From the NCBI RefSeq assembly GCF_003369915.1, contig NC_046677.1, positions 3,720,001-3,784,000 of the forward strand: 64,000 nt of DNA. Reading direction: 5' to 3'. The DNA is from Drosophila miranda (Eukaryota > Arthropoda > Insecta > Diptera > Drosophilidae). Below, in pieces: positions 32,479-46,100 of the stretch. The stretch's first letter is position 1. Each line of letters opens with the position of its first letter. The position numbers and the translations under genes were made by a program. The notes beneath the pieces were generated by a model that had not been told where the DNA came from, ran no database searches, and saw only the letters and a program-made list of their open reading frames with translations.

Positions 32479-32890
32479 AACATTAGCTAATGCTTTAGGC
32501 CAGCCAGTATTAAAAAATATATCAATTTATAGAGCGTTTTAATAAAGTATACAAAACAAATGAAAAAATTGAATAATACAAATTTGTTCATAAAAGCTAA
32601 TACAAAATATCTGTTTTAATTAACGATTTATAAAAAAGGTTTAATTGCACCGCCTAAAATCAAAATCAAAATCAAAATCAAAAGCGATTGCAAATATCTG
32701 AGGCGAGGCTGTTGGTTGGGACTTTAATGACTTCGACTCTCCTGGAGTGCTATGTTACTTGATCCCCCTCTCGCTCTTGCTTCTCTTCTTCTTTACAATT
32801 TTAAGTGCTAAGTTTTTGTTGAAAAAAGGCGCTTAAAATAAAAAATATTTAGCTTTATCAAAAGGACAGAAATGTATTGTTTCCGCCTTA
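32479..32890. other. Convergent 3' ends of colt cassette B and Marf1
   Basis: Contains AATAAA at 32541-32546 for the colt cassette, and a short tandem repeat of AAAATC units at 32658-32685. No coding frame. Confidence 0.6.
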
Positions 32891-35800
32891 TTAAGCTATT
32901 TTACGGTCATGATTGTCGAAATTAAATAGCTGTCGCTTCATGTTCTCATTTTTGGATATAGTATACGGGGACAGCAGCATGGGCAACACATTAAGCGACT
33001 TTAGTTCGGGGAGACGAATATTGAGTACATTTTGATTGGGCTGTTGCTGTTCCGATTGATTGCTCCAAACGGGATCGATCCAAAAAGGTAATTTCTGTCA
33101 AGAGTAATTTGAGAATACAAATATAACCAATGCAAGAATTTAGGGCATCATCTCTTACCTCTGGGGGGTGCGCATCAGGATTGGCTGACTCATAGATGGA
33201 GCCCATCGACGTTCCAGTACAGCTAACCAAATCATATAGATCGCCAGATGCATTTACCGAGTGCTGCACAGCGGAGGGTTGTAGTGGATGCTGCATCTGC
33301 TGAGGATAGAAACTAGCCTGACGGCGATGCCATAGCTTTCCCGACGAATGCGCGTGCGGAGTGCCGGGCATTATGGCAGTGCTAGATGTAATGTTGGTCA
33401 AGTCTCCGGCTCCAAGACTACCGTTCAGCTCTCCAGATGAGTTGAACGAACTGTTGAACAGCTGGAGGGACGTGTTTAGGGAGTTCTCCTTGTTGCAGCA
33501 GCTGTTGCACAAGCTAAGGTTTCCCGCACTCGACCCAAAACTATTCAGCAACGAGGAGTTCGCACTCGGTGGAGAGCACTTGGTGTTATACTGCTCCTGG
33601 TAGTTCTGGAAGCTGTTAACCTGCGGCTTGAAGGACGCATTGGATGCACCTACCACACTGTTCGCATATTCAGTTTTTCGGGTTTTGTGCGGCGGCGGCG
33701 CCTGAGCAGGTGGTGGACGATTGTGTTCGCCCAGGGGAGTACGGTAGGGGCGCTGCGCCTTGTGCTTCGCATAGGGCAACTTCAGGGAGCCGAACAAATG
33801 CTGGTGACTGACACCCGAACTGATACGCACTGTAGACGGAATGAGGGAGGTACAGAAGGTGAGGTGGAGCACGAGTAGGTCAGTTCATATTTCCAACTCT
33901 TTTCTACTTACACTCGCAGTTCACATTCAGTGACACATCGCTCCTTTCCTGCGTGGGTCCCTTGTTAATCGTAAAGAGATCCTCATGCGCGGCAACCACC
34001 GAATATAAGTTGGGAAATCCATACTCAAAGGTTGTGCTGAGCCCACAGTCCAGTCCGCTCTTGATCTCGTACAGATACATGCTGGGCCGTTGTTCCAGCA
34101 TTCGGACTATCGAGATCAGAAACCTCATAAAGCTGGTAAGGCGAACGCACTGCTGATCGCTTTCCTCGTAGATCTGGGAAGACGGCATGGTCAATGGGCT
34201 AAAAGCTCTAGCCAATAGTTGTACAAAGGATGGAGTACAGTACTCACCTCGATGGTGTGTCGCATGGCAAGCAAAGCCGTCTCTGTAAGCTGGATCGTGT
34301 GTTTTGCGTTGAATTCGCTAATGAATTGAGCTTTAGGGAAAGGCTCGGGGGCAAGTGATGCTAACGAGCTGGCAGATTGAACTGTAGCTGATGGCGCTGC
34401 ACACTCTTGCTGCAGTAGATGCTTACAGGCCCGATAACACAGCTGGCGGAATTCTAGATCATCATTGTGACAAATCAGCCAGGTGGCGTGGTCCTTGTGC
34501 TGTACCTCCACATAGGGCAACAGCTCGATGGCTGTGGCTATATCCGATACACCCAAGGTCTGTGGCTGCATCTGGTAGCCATACTTCTTCTTGTGCAACT
34601 TCAGCACCTGCTCCAGTCTCATGCAGTTCGTGGAGTTGCCAGTGACATTCCGTATGAGGTCCTCGCACTGCTCTGCAAACACACGCCTGGCCACCTTTGG
34701 CGAGAGGAGGATTTTCTTGTCCTCATCACCGGTCAACTCCATTTCAACCACACCATGAATGGCGTCCATGAGGTCGGCCAGCTTCAGGAACCCGTAGTCG
34801 CTGAGACGACACTGGTATGCGAAGTGATAGTGATACGAACGTACGAACTTTTGAAACAGTATTGTGTACTGGAGGGAGTTCTGGAAGAGCTCCACCATTT
34901 CCCCCGCAAAAACGCAGGTTTTTTCGAGCTCGCTGTTTGTCTGCTTGCGCTTCGGCATTGAAATGAGTATGTCCTTTCCCTGCTGCACGGTGCTCAAGAC
35001 CACAATATTGGAGTTGACCAGGCCATCCAGAATGTCCACAATGTTGCACACTCCATAGTCAGTTACGTCAAAATTCCGACTCTGGGTCTGAGCAAAAATG
35101 CCCGGTAGTTGGGAAAGCAGAACCGAGTTATTACCATGCGCTCGTAGGACCCGCAGCAGGTCGGACGTGAATCTACGTATCTGAGTGCGATGAGTTAGAG
35201 TGATCTGGCGATTCTCTCCGTCACCCATTATCTGGACCACGGAGGACAGAGCCTCAAAGAGCTCAATGAGCTTGGTGTAGCCATAGTCTGCCACTCGACA
35301 TTGCTTGCCAAAATGATTGTGATATGCCGGGATAAAGCGATTGAACTTCATCGTCGACTTTGGCGACATCTTTACCAGTTCGATTACCTCGCGCGAAATC
35401 TGATAGAGCGGATCAGCGACAGAGTTCTTAAAGTAGCTGCCGCCCGAGAGATTCGAACGGTCGCTGCCATTTAAACTACTCGAATTCGAGCCGCAGGAGG
35501 TGGCTCCAATCGAGGACGTCATCTCTTTGTTCAGCTCCAACCAGCCGAGAATCTTAATGCCGAAGTTATTCACCTGTATCTGTATGCCCTGGACACAGCA
35601 GACCAAGTGCTCCAGGTTGACACCGCTTTCGTTGGCCATAATCGACACCTTCAACTGTCCCTCAATACAGTGAAGGAGAGTGGCCACGGGTATGTCACCT
35701 GGATGATGCTTGAGCAGCGGATAAATGAGCTTCTGGATCTCTGAGATGGTCATAAACACGTTGGGCAGCGGCTCAATATCCTGCTCTGCCCATCCCTTGT

Positions 35801-37371
35801 GCTGCTCCTTCTTGAAGTGAACGGTGCAATAAGGGACACTGTGCTGCAGTCCCTCCATTAGAGGTGAGCTCTCCAATGTGTTTACGAGCTCTGGCTGTAG
35901 ACTAATAAACTTATCCTCGTTGTTATCCGAGTTGATGGTACAGATGTCCTGCATTTTGTACAAATCCAGAACACTGATTGAGGTTTTAAAACGCGACTGG
36001 AAAAGCTCTCGGAACTTATACATCGGCAGTGTATAGTACGGAACATCCTGGGGAAGAGAAAAAGAGAAGCACAAAATGGTAAGACAGAAAACACAACTGA
36101 AATGAATATGAATACAAGTTTTCGAGTATACGAGTATGCGAGTATCCGAGTATGTGGAAATCTAAGTTGCTCGTACCTTCAGCAGTCCAGCGACCTGGCA
36201 ACGCAACGTGTTGACCTCGGTCAGAGAAGAGTCGCGTGTGTAGCTGACCAGCATGCGCTTGTGCCCAATCTTCTTTCGATGCAAATTGGACACGACCTGT
36301 TTGGCAAACTTGGGAGAGGGAATTTCAAAAATAGTTTAACAATTCGGGGAGATCAGACAGTGGGGCGCTCACATAAAGATCCGGCACAGTGACCTTGGCA
36401 TAGGAGCTGCCCTCAAAGATCAGCGACACCACCGGCGTGATGGGCTTCAGTTGGTTCATAAGGAAGTTGCGCAGACTTGACTCATCCAGTGAGTAGTCTA
36501 GATTGGTAATTTGCAGAGTGACTGCATCACTGGGATCGGTAATGGTGGCGTAGGTCTGACCAGACCCCTCCCCAATGCTGCTGGCTTGGTCCGTGGCAAC
36601 ACTGCTGCTGACTGAGGCGCTTATAGCGGGGGGAGCTGCCGTCGGGGCCATGGGCAGGGGGAGAGGGCACATGCTGTTTGGCTGATAGACGGAGTCGTAT
36701 GACTGATACGTCTGGGAGCCACGGGTCAAGCTCAAGGTGGCCGCCACAACCTGTTGTTGCTGCTGTGGATGGTTGTGCAGCAACGGATGACCGGTTACGG
36801 CGGCAACAGCCGCTGCAGCCGCGCAGGAGCGACTGTGATTGTACGGCATATAGCGATTTCGGTTGAAGCAGGAAGCGCTACCATTCATATGAGCATGCTG
36901 GCACACATCCAACTGGGTCGGCATAGGCGTGGACGGAATACTGGCGTACTTTCCTGGCAGCATTCCTGGTGGCTGCATGTACCCGGCCAATCCGTTGCTG
37001 TTGTAGTAGCGCAATCCCCCCGCTAGACAGGCTCCGGCATTGCTGAAATCCGCACAAAGTACGCCCGGTGCCTGTGCCTGTGCCTGTGCCTGTACCTGGC
37101 TCTGTGCCTGCGACTGCGCCTGTGCATAGAAAGCAGTCGGTAGTTTTCCAGCCCTGTCACACGACCAACTATTTGGTTGAAAAAGATAATACCAAACGTA
37201 TTTACCATAGTAATCTAATTAATACATATGCATATGCACATCAGACGTTTCTTAGAATTCAATATAATCGGAATGCAAATTATTGTTACTGATTACTCTA
37301 AAATTTATTGCATACATATGTACATTTGTATGTATGTATGTATGTATGTACCTATACAAACGTTCGCCCAT
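32891..37371 (-). CDS. Marf1: Marf1 (limkain-b1 type) RRM and LOTUS-domain RNA regulator
   Basis: Minus-strand exons 37371-37352, 37153-36373, 36308-36177, 36047-34248, 34173-33912, 33829-33159 and 33094-32891 close in frame and give about 1289 residues. The start is a proposal: ATG GGC GAA CGT in a 20-base coding exon with donor ATAG|GTACAT. A Gln/Ala-repeat N-terminus is followed by one RRM (about 200-310; [31 protein letters not shown]). At least five LOTUS/OST-HTH repeats then fill the 1800-bp exon, recognisable by repeated [18 protein letters not shown] motifs, before an Asn/Ser-rich tail. Drosophila Marf1 silences target mRNAs in oocytes through CCR4-NOT. As I recall, the fly protein lacks the NYN nuclease domain of mammalian MARF1, and none is seen here. 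First-exon placement is the least certain part. Confidence 0.88.
37064..37128 (-). repeat. In-frame CAGGCA hexamer repeat in Marf1
   Basis: Tandem GCACAG units (CAGGCA on the coding strand) encode an Ala-Gln run ([18 protein letters not shown]) near the Marf1 N-terminus. The block is likely to vary in length between individuals. Confidence 0.8.
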
Positions 37372-40300
37372 GTCGGTGAAAGCAATTGCGCTGCCGGTCG
37401 GTTTTATGCTGTCCCCAGTGGTTCACGTGCTGATATCGGTGCTTGGCACGCCTCTGGTAAACCGGGTACGTCTGCGGTTTACCTGGAATGCATACAATTA
37501 GAGAAAAACCCACGAACGGAATAGTTTGAGATTCATCTTAAATTATTGTATGCATTTTGGTTTATAATAATATTCTGACGATGGAATAACAACATTTAAA
37601 TTGTGTTATTCATTTGTTTCATGCCTTTGCGCGGGGTGTGGGGGGTCCAATAAAACTGTTAAAATGAAATGATTTTCATTCGCATATCAATTAAATAAAT
37701 GGAATTAAAATGAAAAATAGGCTGCTCCACTGTTGTTGATAGTGTCATGTCAGCACACGCTGAAAGAGAGAGGTGCAGGTAAAGAAGGAGAACGAGAACG
37801 AGAAGGAGAAGGGGAGGGAGGGAGAGAGACGGCACTCAACAGCTTCCCGCGCAAAACAGTTTCAAGGCATGATTTTCGTTTCGTTGTTGTTTTGCTCACC
37901 TAACTGTCCAATAGGACAGTTAGTTGCACAGTGGGATCAAATGTAAGGGTAAAGAATAACATATGTACATAATTGTCTAGTATGCATTTTATTAAAGGGC
38001 TATTATCCAAGGGCTTGGTTATTACTTAGAAAAGTTTCTATGTTTTAATTTTGTTTATTAATTTTCATTTCAGAGCAGTGTCGTGTCGAGTATTTCGCTG
38101 CACCGATGCTTTCATTTCTCCCATACCCTACCCTTCACTTTTCAAAATACTCACTTGTGCCACTGAAATGCTCAAAATATAGACTTTCCTCCGCTTGAAA
38201 TCAATAATTATGATTTCCGTTTAAGTAAGTTTAGGAGTGTTCTTCGAGCACCGCAACAATTGCAGTTAAGAGCCGATAAAAAATTATTAACAACAAAATC
38301 AATTTCACAGTATTGTAGATAAGAAAATCAATTAATTGACAAATACAAATAAAAAGGTCTCGTTAAATTGAATCGGTTGCTTAATGAGAAGATCGTTAAC
38401 TTTAAATAAAAGAATTTATACTCGGATAAAAGAGGTAATAAAGAAAACAAAAATGTGCGAAATATAATAAACCGCGTGTTCTTTCGCCGGGCACCATACA
38501 AATTCAATTAAAACACAGAGGGACAAACAAATATTCGCTTGCGATCACTTGGACATCTGAGGCGACTGGAAATGGTTTGGCGCGGCTTTATCGCCATCAT
38601 CGATTTGCTGATGAGTGGAGTGGCTGAGCGGCGTCACGTGTGGAGAACGAGAGAGAGGTGCCTGGAGGCTGGAAGGTGTCAAGCCGCTTAGAGTTGCCAG
38701 ACGGGGCAGGGAGCGTCCCCTGGCGCTGGTGGAAAACCTTGAACTGATGCACTAGCCTGACTCTTTTCGGCGTGGTCAGTGACGGTAAAGGGAAGCTGTA
38801 CAAGAAACATATTTATGTAAGTGCGGAAGTTGGGCGTCGAAATCCCTTCACTTCCTCTTGCAACGCTCTAGATTTGCGTCATACACTGTTAAGATATGTA
38901 TCATCAATGCACTTTCATTACAGAACACGGTCGCAACGCATTCGATTTGCATTAATGGTGGGTTCCAACCGCAGCCGCAGCCGTCCGGTGGTATGTACAT
39001 ACATACATACATACATATGATACAGAATAGCACGGAAGACTATAGTAATGTTCGGGATTTGCTTAAATTTGAATAAATACAGTAACCTATAAATTAATAA
39101 TAATAAAAAGGTAAATGTGTCCAAATGAAAGTTGAATACATGCTAATGGATTACCTAACCCATAATTAAACGCAATCAAATCTGAGCAAACTCATTGTGG
39201 TGTGGGCGTTTCTCTACACAAAGTACAATTACTTATCCATACATACATACATATGTAAATGTACATATCTATAATTTTTGTTCTCGAAACAATTTGTCAG
39301 CTATTTTATTTATGTGCGGTGCGTATATGTACATACATATGTATGTATGTACAATGTATGCAGTTTTAAAGAACTTCTGCTGTTTTCATCTTTATTCGCA
39401 AGGGCAAAGCAGGAAAAGTTAAGGGATTTCCAGTTAATATTAAACATACGTATGCATGCATGTACATATGTACATATATGCTACAATATGTACAATATTA
39501 ACATTCTGTTCTTGATCCAAGTTGCTAATCGTTTTAAGTAGGGCATATACCGACCAGCATGTCCATGTTTATGTTCGTTCCAATGGTATGCTTCCTTCTT
39601 AGAGAGAGGGGTGAGTGGAGAGGGAATGAGGTACAGAGAACGAGAGAAAGACCAAAGTCTCTCCTCAAGTTTCTCTTTTCGGATTTCTGCTATCGTACTT
39701 TTGCCTTTAGATTTCCTTTTGTTTCTGCGTCGCCGTTTTCGTCTGCGTTCAACGACTCTCTGTCTCTGTCTCTGGCTGTGGCTGGGATACTTTACTATTT
39801 TGATTAAACATTTTCTTTGAAGTCTTTCCTTTTCGTAAAGTCTGCCAGTTAGTCGGTTTTGTTGCGTGCGCCTGTGTGTAAATCTTGTGTGTGTGAATAA
39901 AAATAATGAAATAAATAAGGAAATAAATGAGGAAAATGAGTTCAGGGATTTGGGTAATTGGGCCTACGACATTTCACGGCGTGACAAAGGCAAAAATAAA
40001 CCGACTTCAATAGTGCACAAGCTGATTAACCATTTAAATAGAAGCGATCCGATCCACTTGTGTGTGGCTTTGTACATACATACATACTTGCCCGTAGTAT
40101 GTATGCAAACATGCACGTATTTTAGCCAGGGAGGGGTGCAGTGCACGATCAGGAGCAGACCGACTCCTGAGTCCGGACAGCTGTTTCGGCTTTTCCGAAA
40201 CTTAAACCTACATATGTACATCAATGTACACATGCCTTGGACAGACCCTCGTTCCTGTGACTTCCATTGTCATTGTCTGTTCCTCTGCCTGTCTTCTTGA

Positions 40301-40949
40301 CTGTCGAGCTTCTGATAAGCTCGGCATCGTTCGAAAAAGCTCTGCTCGCGAATGTACTAAATTATAATACACTTGAATGTATGTATGTAAATTCCGATGT
40401 CGGACATTAAATAACGAAATTTTATAAAAACATTTCAATCACCCAAGATGTTCGGGAAATCGAATCATTTAATTGCTAGCAGTCACCAGCAGCCTATCTT
40501 GTAATTGCGCGCCGCGGTTAATCCGAAATACCGGCTCCCATTCCAGAGGAGCCTTCTCCTTCAGAGACTTACCGTAGGCGGTGTGTGCGTGAAGTACCAT
40601 AATCCAATCAACAATTAACAACAACAAAAGCCCACAATCAAAGTAACAACAATGTTAACGACGCAAAAGAGTAAGTTACGATACACTACTGCAGAAATAA
40701 GTTTAGAACACGCAAATAATACTATTTGAATAAGGGATTGTACTATTCGTGTTTGATCCAACAATGTTAGAGCCGTCGGAAAGTTCAAATAAAATCCGGC
40801 AAAGAATATGTTAGTTAAACTTTGTGATAGGTTAGTTACGTATTATTGTTCGATTCTGAGGAGTCAACCAGAAACAATCTATAAATGCAGTTTCCGAACA
40901 AATCGATCAGTGCGCCGTACCCGTACCTGCTGATTGTGGATTATTATGC

Positions 40950-41005
40950 ATATGCATGTACATACATACATACATACATACATACCTACATATGTATGTA
41001 CATTA
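40950..41005. repeat. CATA/TATG simple-repeat block
   Basis: GTACATACATACATACATAC followed by TACATATGTATGTACATT, forming a tetranucleotide run that becomes self-complementary around CATATG. It is one of more than twenty such blocks in the window. Confidence 0.85.
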
Positions 41006-43084
41006 TTTATGTACATTGTGTATAGTATGTGCATCAAGTGAATTAATATGAATTGAGATCGCGATCTTTACATTTTGAGATTCTCTCTATTTAAATGTGT
41101 ACTTTTAGACAGTTTTCCAGATTATTTCAATTAATTTATATATTTTTTTAGCTGGGTTCACTTGGGTCGTCATCATTGATTGACAATTATACAACACCAA
41201 AAGTCGAGCGTTTTGAGATTGTCCAGAGATCAATGAACTCGCTACCGAGTGCCAGATATCGCAGTAATCAGGGAGTAAAATTCTCAAAAGGGTGCAATAA
41301 TGGGGAAGGAGTATCCATGTAAATATTTTGCATATGCTCAAATTTAAATTTAAATTTTTGACCTACTCGTAAGCACTTGTTAAATCCGAATGAAATAGAA
41401 GATAAATTAATTTCCTATAATTGGCCCATTCGTCACACTCTGCGGCCCTCCCCATGGCGATAATTAAATTCTCACACAATTTGCTTAACTAATTTTTGCA
41501 AAATGAATGTCCCCAACAATAATCCATATAATTAGAGCATTGTTTATGGGTATTTTTATGAGCCCCAGCAGCTTATAAATGTCTTCATTATGCTCGCACA
41601 TTCGAGCTCTACTTAGCAATTACCAGTACGCTTTTTTGTTTAATTATTGTACTGGACGGCGCTGCGCTTATGGGTATTAATGGACTTTTAAATGCGTGTA
41701 AGCTGTGTACCCGACATAAAACAATTTGATTGTCGCTTAAATTGATGAAGTACGTCTGTATGTATGCACATATGTACATACATACATGTGTACATATGTA
41801 TGTACGTAAGCTGCTGCCTGGATGGTCACTGAGTCGTACTTGAGATGCGTGAACTTGAACTTGGCTCGACTCGCAACACTGATAATACCCAATCCAGCCG
41901 ATCAATCAGAGGTATGTATACGTACGTATGTACGTACATATGTACGTACAAAATCGTAGTTAGCAACGTGTTGTACGCTGACTTGCGATGGAAAAACTGT
42001 TACAAGGCCATCAGCATCCACAGACAACGATTGCCGTGCTCGCCACGGGAACGAACGGGGAATTGAGCGTAATGCTTAATTTTTGTGCTATGTATTATAA
42101 TTTTTAATACGTACTCGTATGTACAAAAAAGCCTATTATGCCTTATTCCCAAACCCGAAGCCCTGATACGTTTAATTTGCGGCGCAGAACAAACGAATTT
42201 TGTAATTTACATTTTAAAACGCAACCAATAGGTTGTTCGAAATTCTTCACAGCATTTTTGGGGAATGAATTGTTGATTCACTGGTAATTTTGTGCAAACT
42301 CATGATTAGCCAACTGAAATACGCAAAACATGAACAAAACAAAACAAAATCACACGGTCTCCGGATGGTCTCCCTCCTGAAGGGGTACTTACAAATTGTC
42401 GTAAGGTTTGGCAGGCTTAGCGAAAGAATTCTATATACTTTGTAGATCGCCGTCGGCCATTAAAAGTATACATTGAAATAAATGGCGTTGAAAATCACAT
42501 GTGAAGTGAGGAATATGGTGTCAAAAATCCGTAAATCTTTTTAACGGCTCGGGGGCTGGTCTGTGCCTCTACGAGTTTTCTTATTCCCATACCTACCCCG
42601 CCTCCAGCTTCAGGCAACAAAAAATGAAACACTCTCCAACGGGTTTTTCGATTGAGTAAGTTGAGAGTCCAGCCATATCCCATATAGAAGACCGATCCGG
42701 ACGACTTCAACATAATATTCTATATGAAAGATAGCCCGACATCGCTAGATCTGATCGTCTTGCCATAGAATGACCAATGTTGAACAGAAAACATCTGTAC
42801 AAGGGTATACTTTCCTTATTATTTGGATATGTAATTAGATCCTCCATTGATGTGTTTCATCCACACTTCAAGAGCATTCGAGCATCGTTTTGCGATTGCC
42901 GCAGATTGTCTCGATTCACATACACATGTGTGTACAAATGTACAATTTGTTATGCCAATAAGACAAAGTTTTTTGCACAAGCTTCTTAAAACATAGAAGT
43001 TGGAAAAGAGATAAAACATCATCATCATCATCAGCAAGCAGCTCTGCGACACTTCAGCAGGGCAAAGCAGAAAAGTGCTGACTA

Positions 43085-43172
43085 GATATGTACATATGTA
43101 TGTATGTACATACTCACGGGTATTCTCGTACATAGCGTACATACATATATACAGATGTACATACATACATAT
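43085..43172. repeat. CATA/TATG simple-repeat block
   Basis: Two neighbouring runs, TATGTACATATGTATGTATG and TACATACATATATACAGATG, with a further ACATACATACATATG. They can form hairpins because the TGTA and TACA runs are mutually complementary. Confidence 0.8.
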
Positions 43173-46100
43173 GACAGCTGGACCTGTTCTTCGATCGAGT
43201 TGTTGCCTGTATCATTGAATTGTTTCTGCAAAATACCTGCCTTTTATTTTTGCGTTGAATATTCATAGCTCATTGCGTACGTTTTGGCTGGGATTGCTTC
43301 ATTTGTTTGTCTGCCACGGGAAGTTCCTTGACTGCATCAGCCTGACAAAGCAGAAAAGCAGCACATTGGGGATATGGATAACGATGTCAGATTGAACTCG
43401 GCTGGAACTTGTGGAGCGATGACACTTAATTAACCCTGGATCGTCATCCTTATTTAATGTACGTTTGAAGTACACGTAAAAAGTAGTTGTTCTGACAAAG
43501 GATGACGGATGACGGATGACGGGTGACGGATTTCTGATGGTTTCGGGGACTTAGCGGAGTCCAAAAGCCGATAACGTTTCCACGCGCTTCGCGTCGACAT
43601 CCCGTTGTCGCTTTGCATTACATATGAGTGTATAACGTATTGGATTGGAGTACTCCAACAAAAAGCGACAACCGGAACAAGTCAAACACCCAGTCCAAAC
43701 GTATTATTAAACTCTAACGTTCCTATTGCTGTCGATCCAGCCGGAGCCTGAGCCGTATCAGCTTTAATTACCGCCGTGTTTGCACTTGAAGAAATCAAGA
43801 ATCGATTCAGAAACAATGTTAATTGATAATTGCGGGATAATTGCAGTAGCATTAGCAGCATGTGTTGATCCGGCCGAGCTCAAAGTACGCTTCGCCCAGT
43901 ACAGTACGAGTTGTTAGACACAAATTTGGCGTCCGATGGCAAAAATTTGCATGCCTGCTAGTTTACAAAGTCTTCCGATTTATGGCATTGCTCGAAGTTC
44001 GCTTGTACTTTTTCTCCACTCGACACTCGCCACTCGCCACTCGCCACTCTCCACTCGACACTCGACACTCGACACTGGTACTCATTGTATTGCACTTTTC
44101 TTGATATATTACGAGTGCTTTCTGATATTACTGATTAGATATCTCATCAGTTGTTAATGGGTGTGATGGGCCGGAGGGTGGGGGGAGATGAATTGGATAC
44201 GGGCTATGGCTATACGCGTATCATATCATCAATCAAGCAATGAGCAAAGCGGATGGAAACAAGTTCTCTAATATTAGCAAAAGCCTTTTTGACTGATCGC
44301 CTCTCAGATACGAGTTCAAATGATAGGGAGAGCTAATGATCGACAAATGATTTAACTAGGGAAGCGAACAAATCGGCTGTCGTCTGTCTATTCTAATTGA
44401 TTACAAGTACAGTTGTGCCGCATCCAAATTGCATCCACAAGGTGCTTATGCATGCCTGGAGGGAACCTTCTCATCAACAACTCATCAACATAATCGCGCA
44501 TACCCTACACTAGGTTAACCGAAAGCTGTGAAAAACTGTATTTGGCGACCTTTTAGGCAGTAATTATGCTAATGGTCGATCGTTTTCAAGTGCACTTGAA
44601 CAGAGTCATAGATTTCGAATGAGGAATAATCCAAAAATAAACAACTTTTTTATCACACTAACTAACCTGAACTAACCTTTAGAAAATCACTTGAAATTTA
44701 ATAGACGGTAGTGCGCGATAGTAAAAATCTTTTATAATGTAGGAATGGACGGAACTAGCCATTTTTATTAAACCATACCAATAGCTGTAGTTAATAAGAA
44801 GGCGCCCCAAATGCTGTCAAAGGCTTTGAGTACATCTGAGGTAAACCTCAGTGCTTCTTCTTTGGATTCGAATAGGCTGCGTTTCTGCCTGGGGTCCTAT
44901 GTAGGTCCAATCCCGTATAGGCTGGAATGTGCCATTTCTCAGAGCCAAATGTACATCAAATACTTCAAGCGTACTTATGTAGTTTTGACATTCCAAACCT
45001 TTTCGCAGTGCAATAAAATATTATACAAAATGCCCACATCAGATCAATGTATATTCCGTATACTTGTTCCATTTTGAATCGCATGCAAATGTGTCATTGA
45101 ACTATACGATACGATGCATTTTCCAACAGATAATTAAATTGATTATTAAAATTTTTCTGTTTTTGTTGGCTTATTGTTCATAAATTCGTATTTCTTATTT
45201 AAACAATTTCCGCATTGACGTTTCGTTTGCCGTTAATCTCTGATTCATTAATAGGGAATATATGTGTACATACATACAAGTCTAGCAGCAGCAACAACAA
45301 TAGCAAAAACAAGAACAGAAATAACAACAATAAAACCCCCCAATACCGTTCAGAGAAAATGTCTAGTTTCCAATCGAGAGACTGAAGAGATATCAATCTA
45401 TTTCATTGTTTAACCCAGACCCTGGCCTTGCCAAAGACTTTTGAACTCTCATTTTTGATAAAAAAAAAATTAAAAAAAAGAAACAAATACAAAACATACA
45501 GCAACAAAACACAGACCATACAGCAAAAATGAACAGAAATTGACAAACAAATTGTATACAAGTTTAGAATAGGATTACACGTCTTGAGAGCGTGGGTACC
45601 GGGTGCCGGTGTCGGCCAGCTGTTTCTTTGCGACTCTTTGATTCAAAATAATCGAATGAATATACATATACTACATACTACAAACTACTTACTACCTGCA
45701 GTGCAGATGTGATGGGTTGTGGGTACAAGGTGATGTTTTCATTATAATAATCGTTGCTGCTGCCTTGATTATTTGTTTTCCATTGCATTTCCCAGAATTT
45801 GTTAACAAATTGAAATCGCAATTAGCCAGTTTTATGCATTCATAGCTAGCTAGCCAGCCAGCCACATATGCCATAATTAAGAGCTAAAAGCTAGAGAGTC
45901 AGGTAAATACTGGGCATTTTTGAGCGTTCGATATCCTGTAGAGTGTAGACTGGAGATCCAGATCATAGACCAGATCACAGTCAATCTAAGACAATCTTTG
46001 CTTTAAAATATAGTCTATATAGTCTATGAACTGGGTGAGACCCGTATTGTATTAGAAAATGCAAGGAAGGAAAAGAAAGGACCGCCCTGCCTAGAACCTA

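Noticed and set aside
34467..34961. Plus-strand frame over Marf1
   Set aside because: Antisense shadow of the 1800-bp LOTUS exon.
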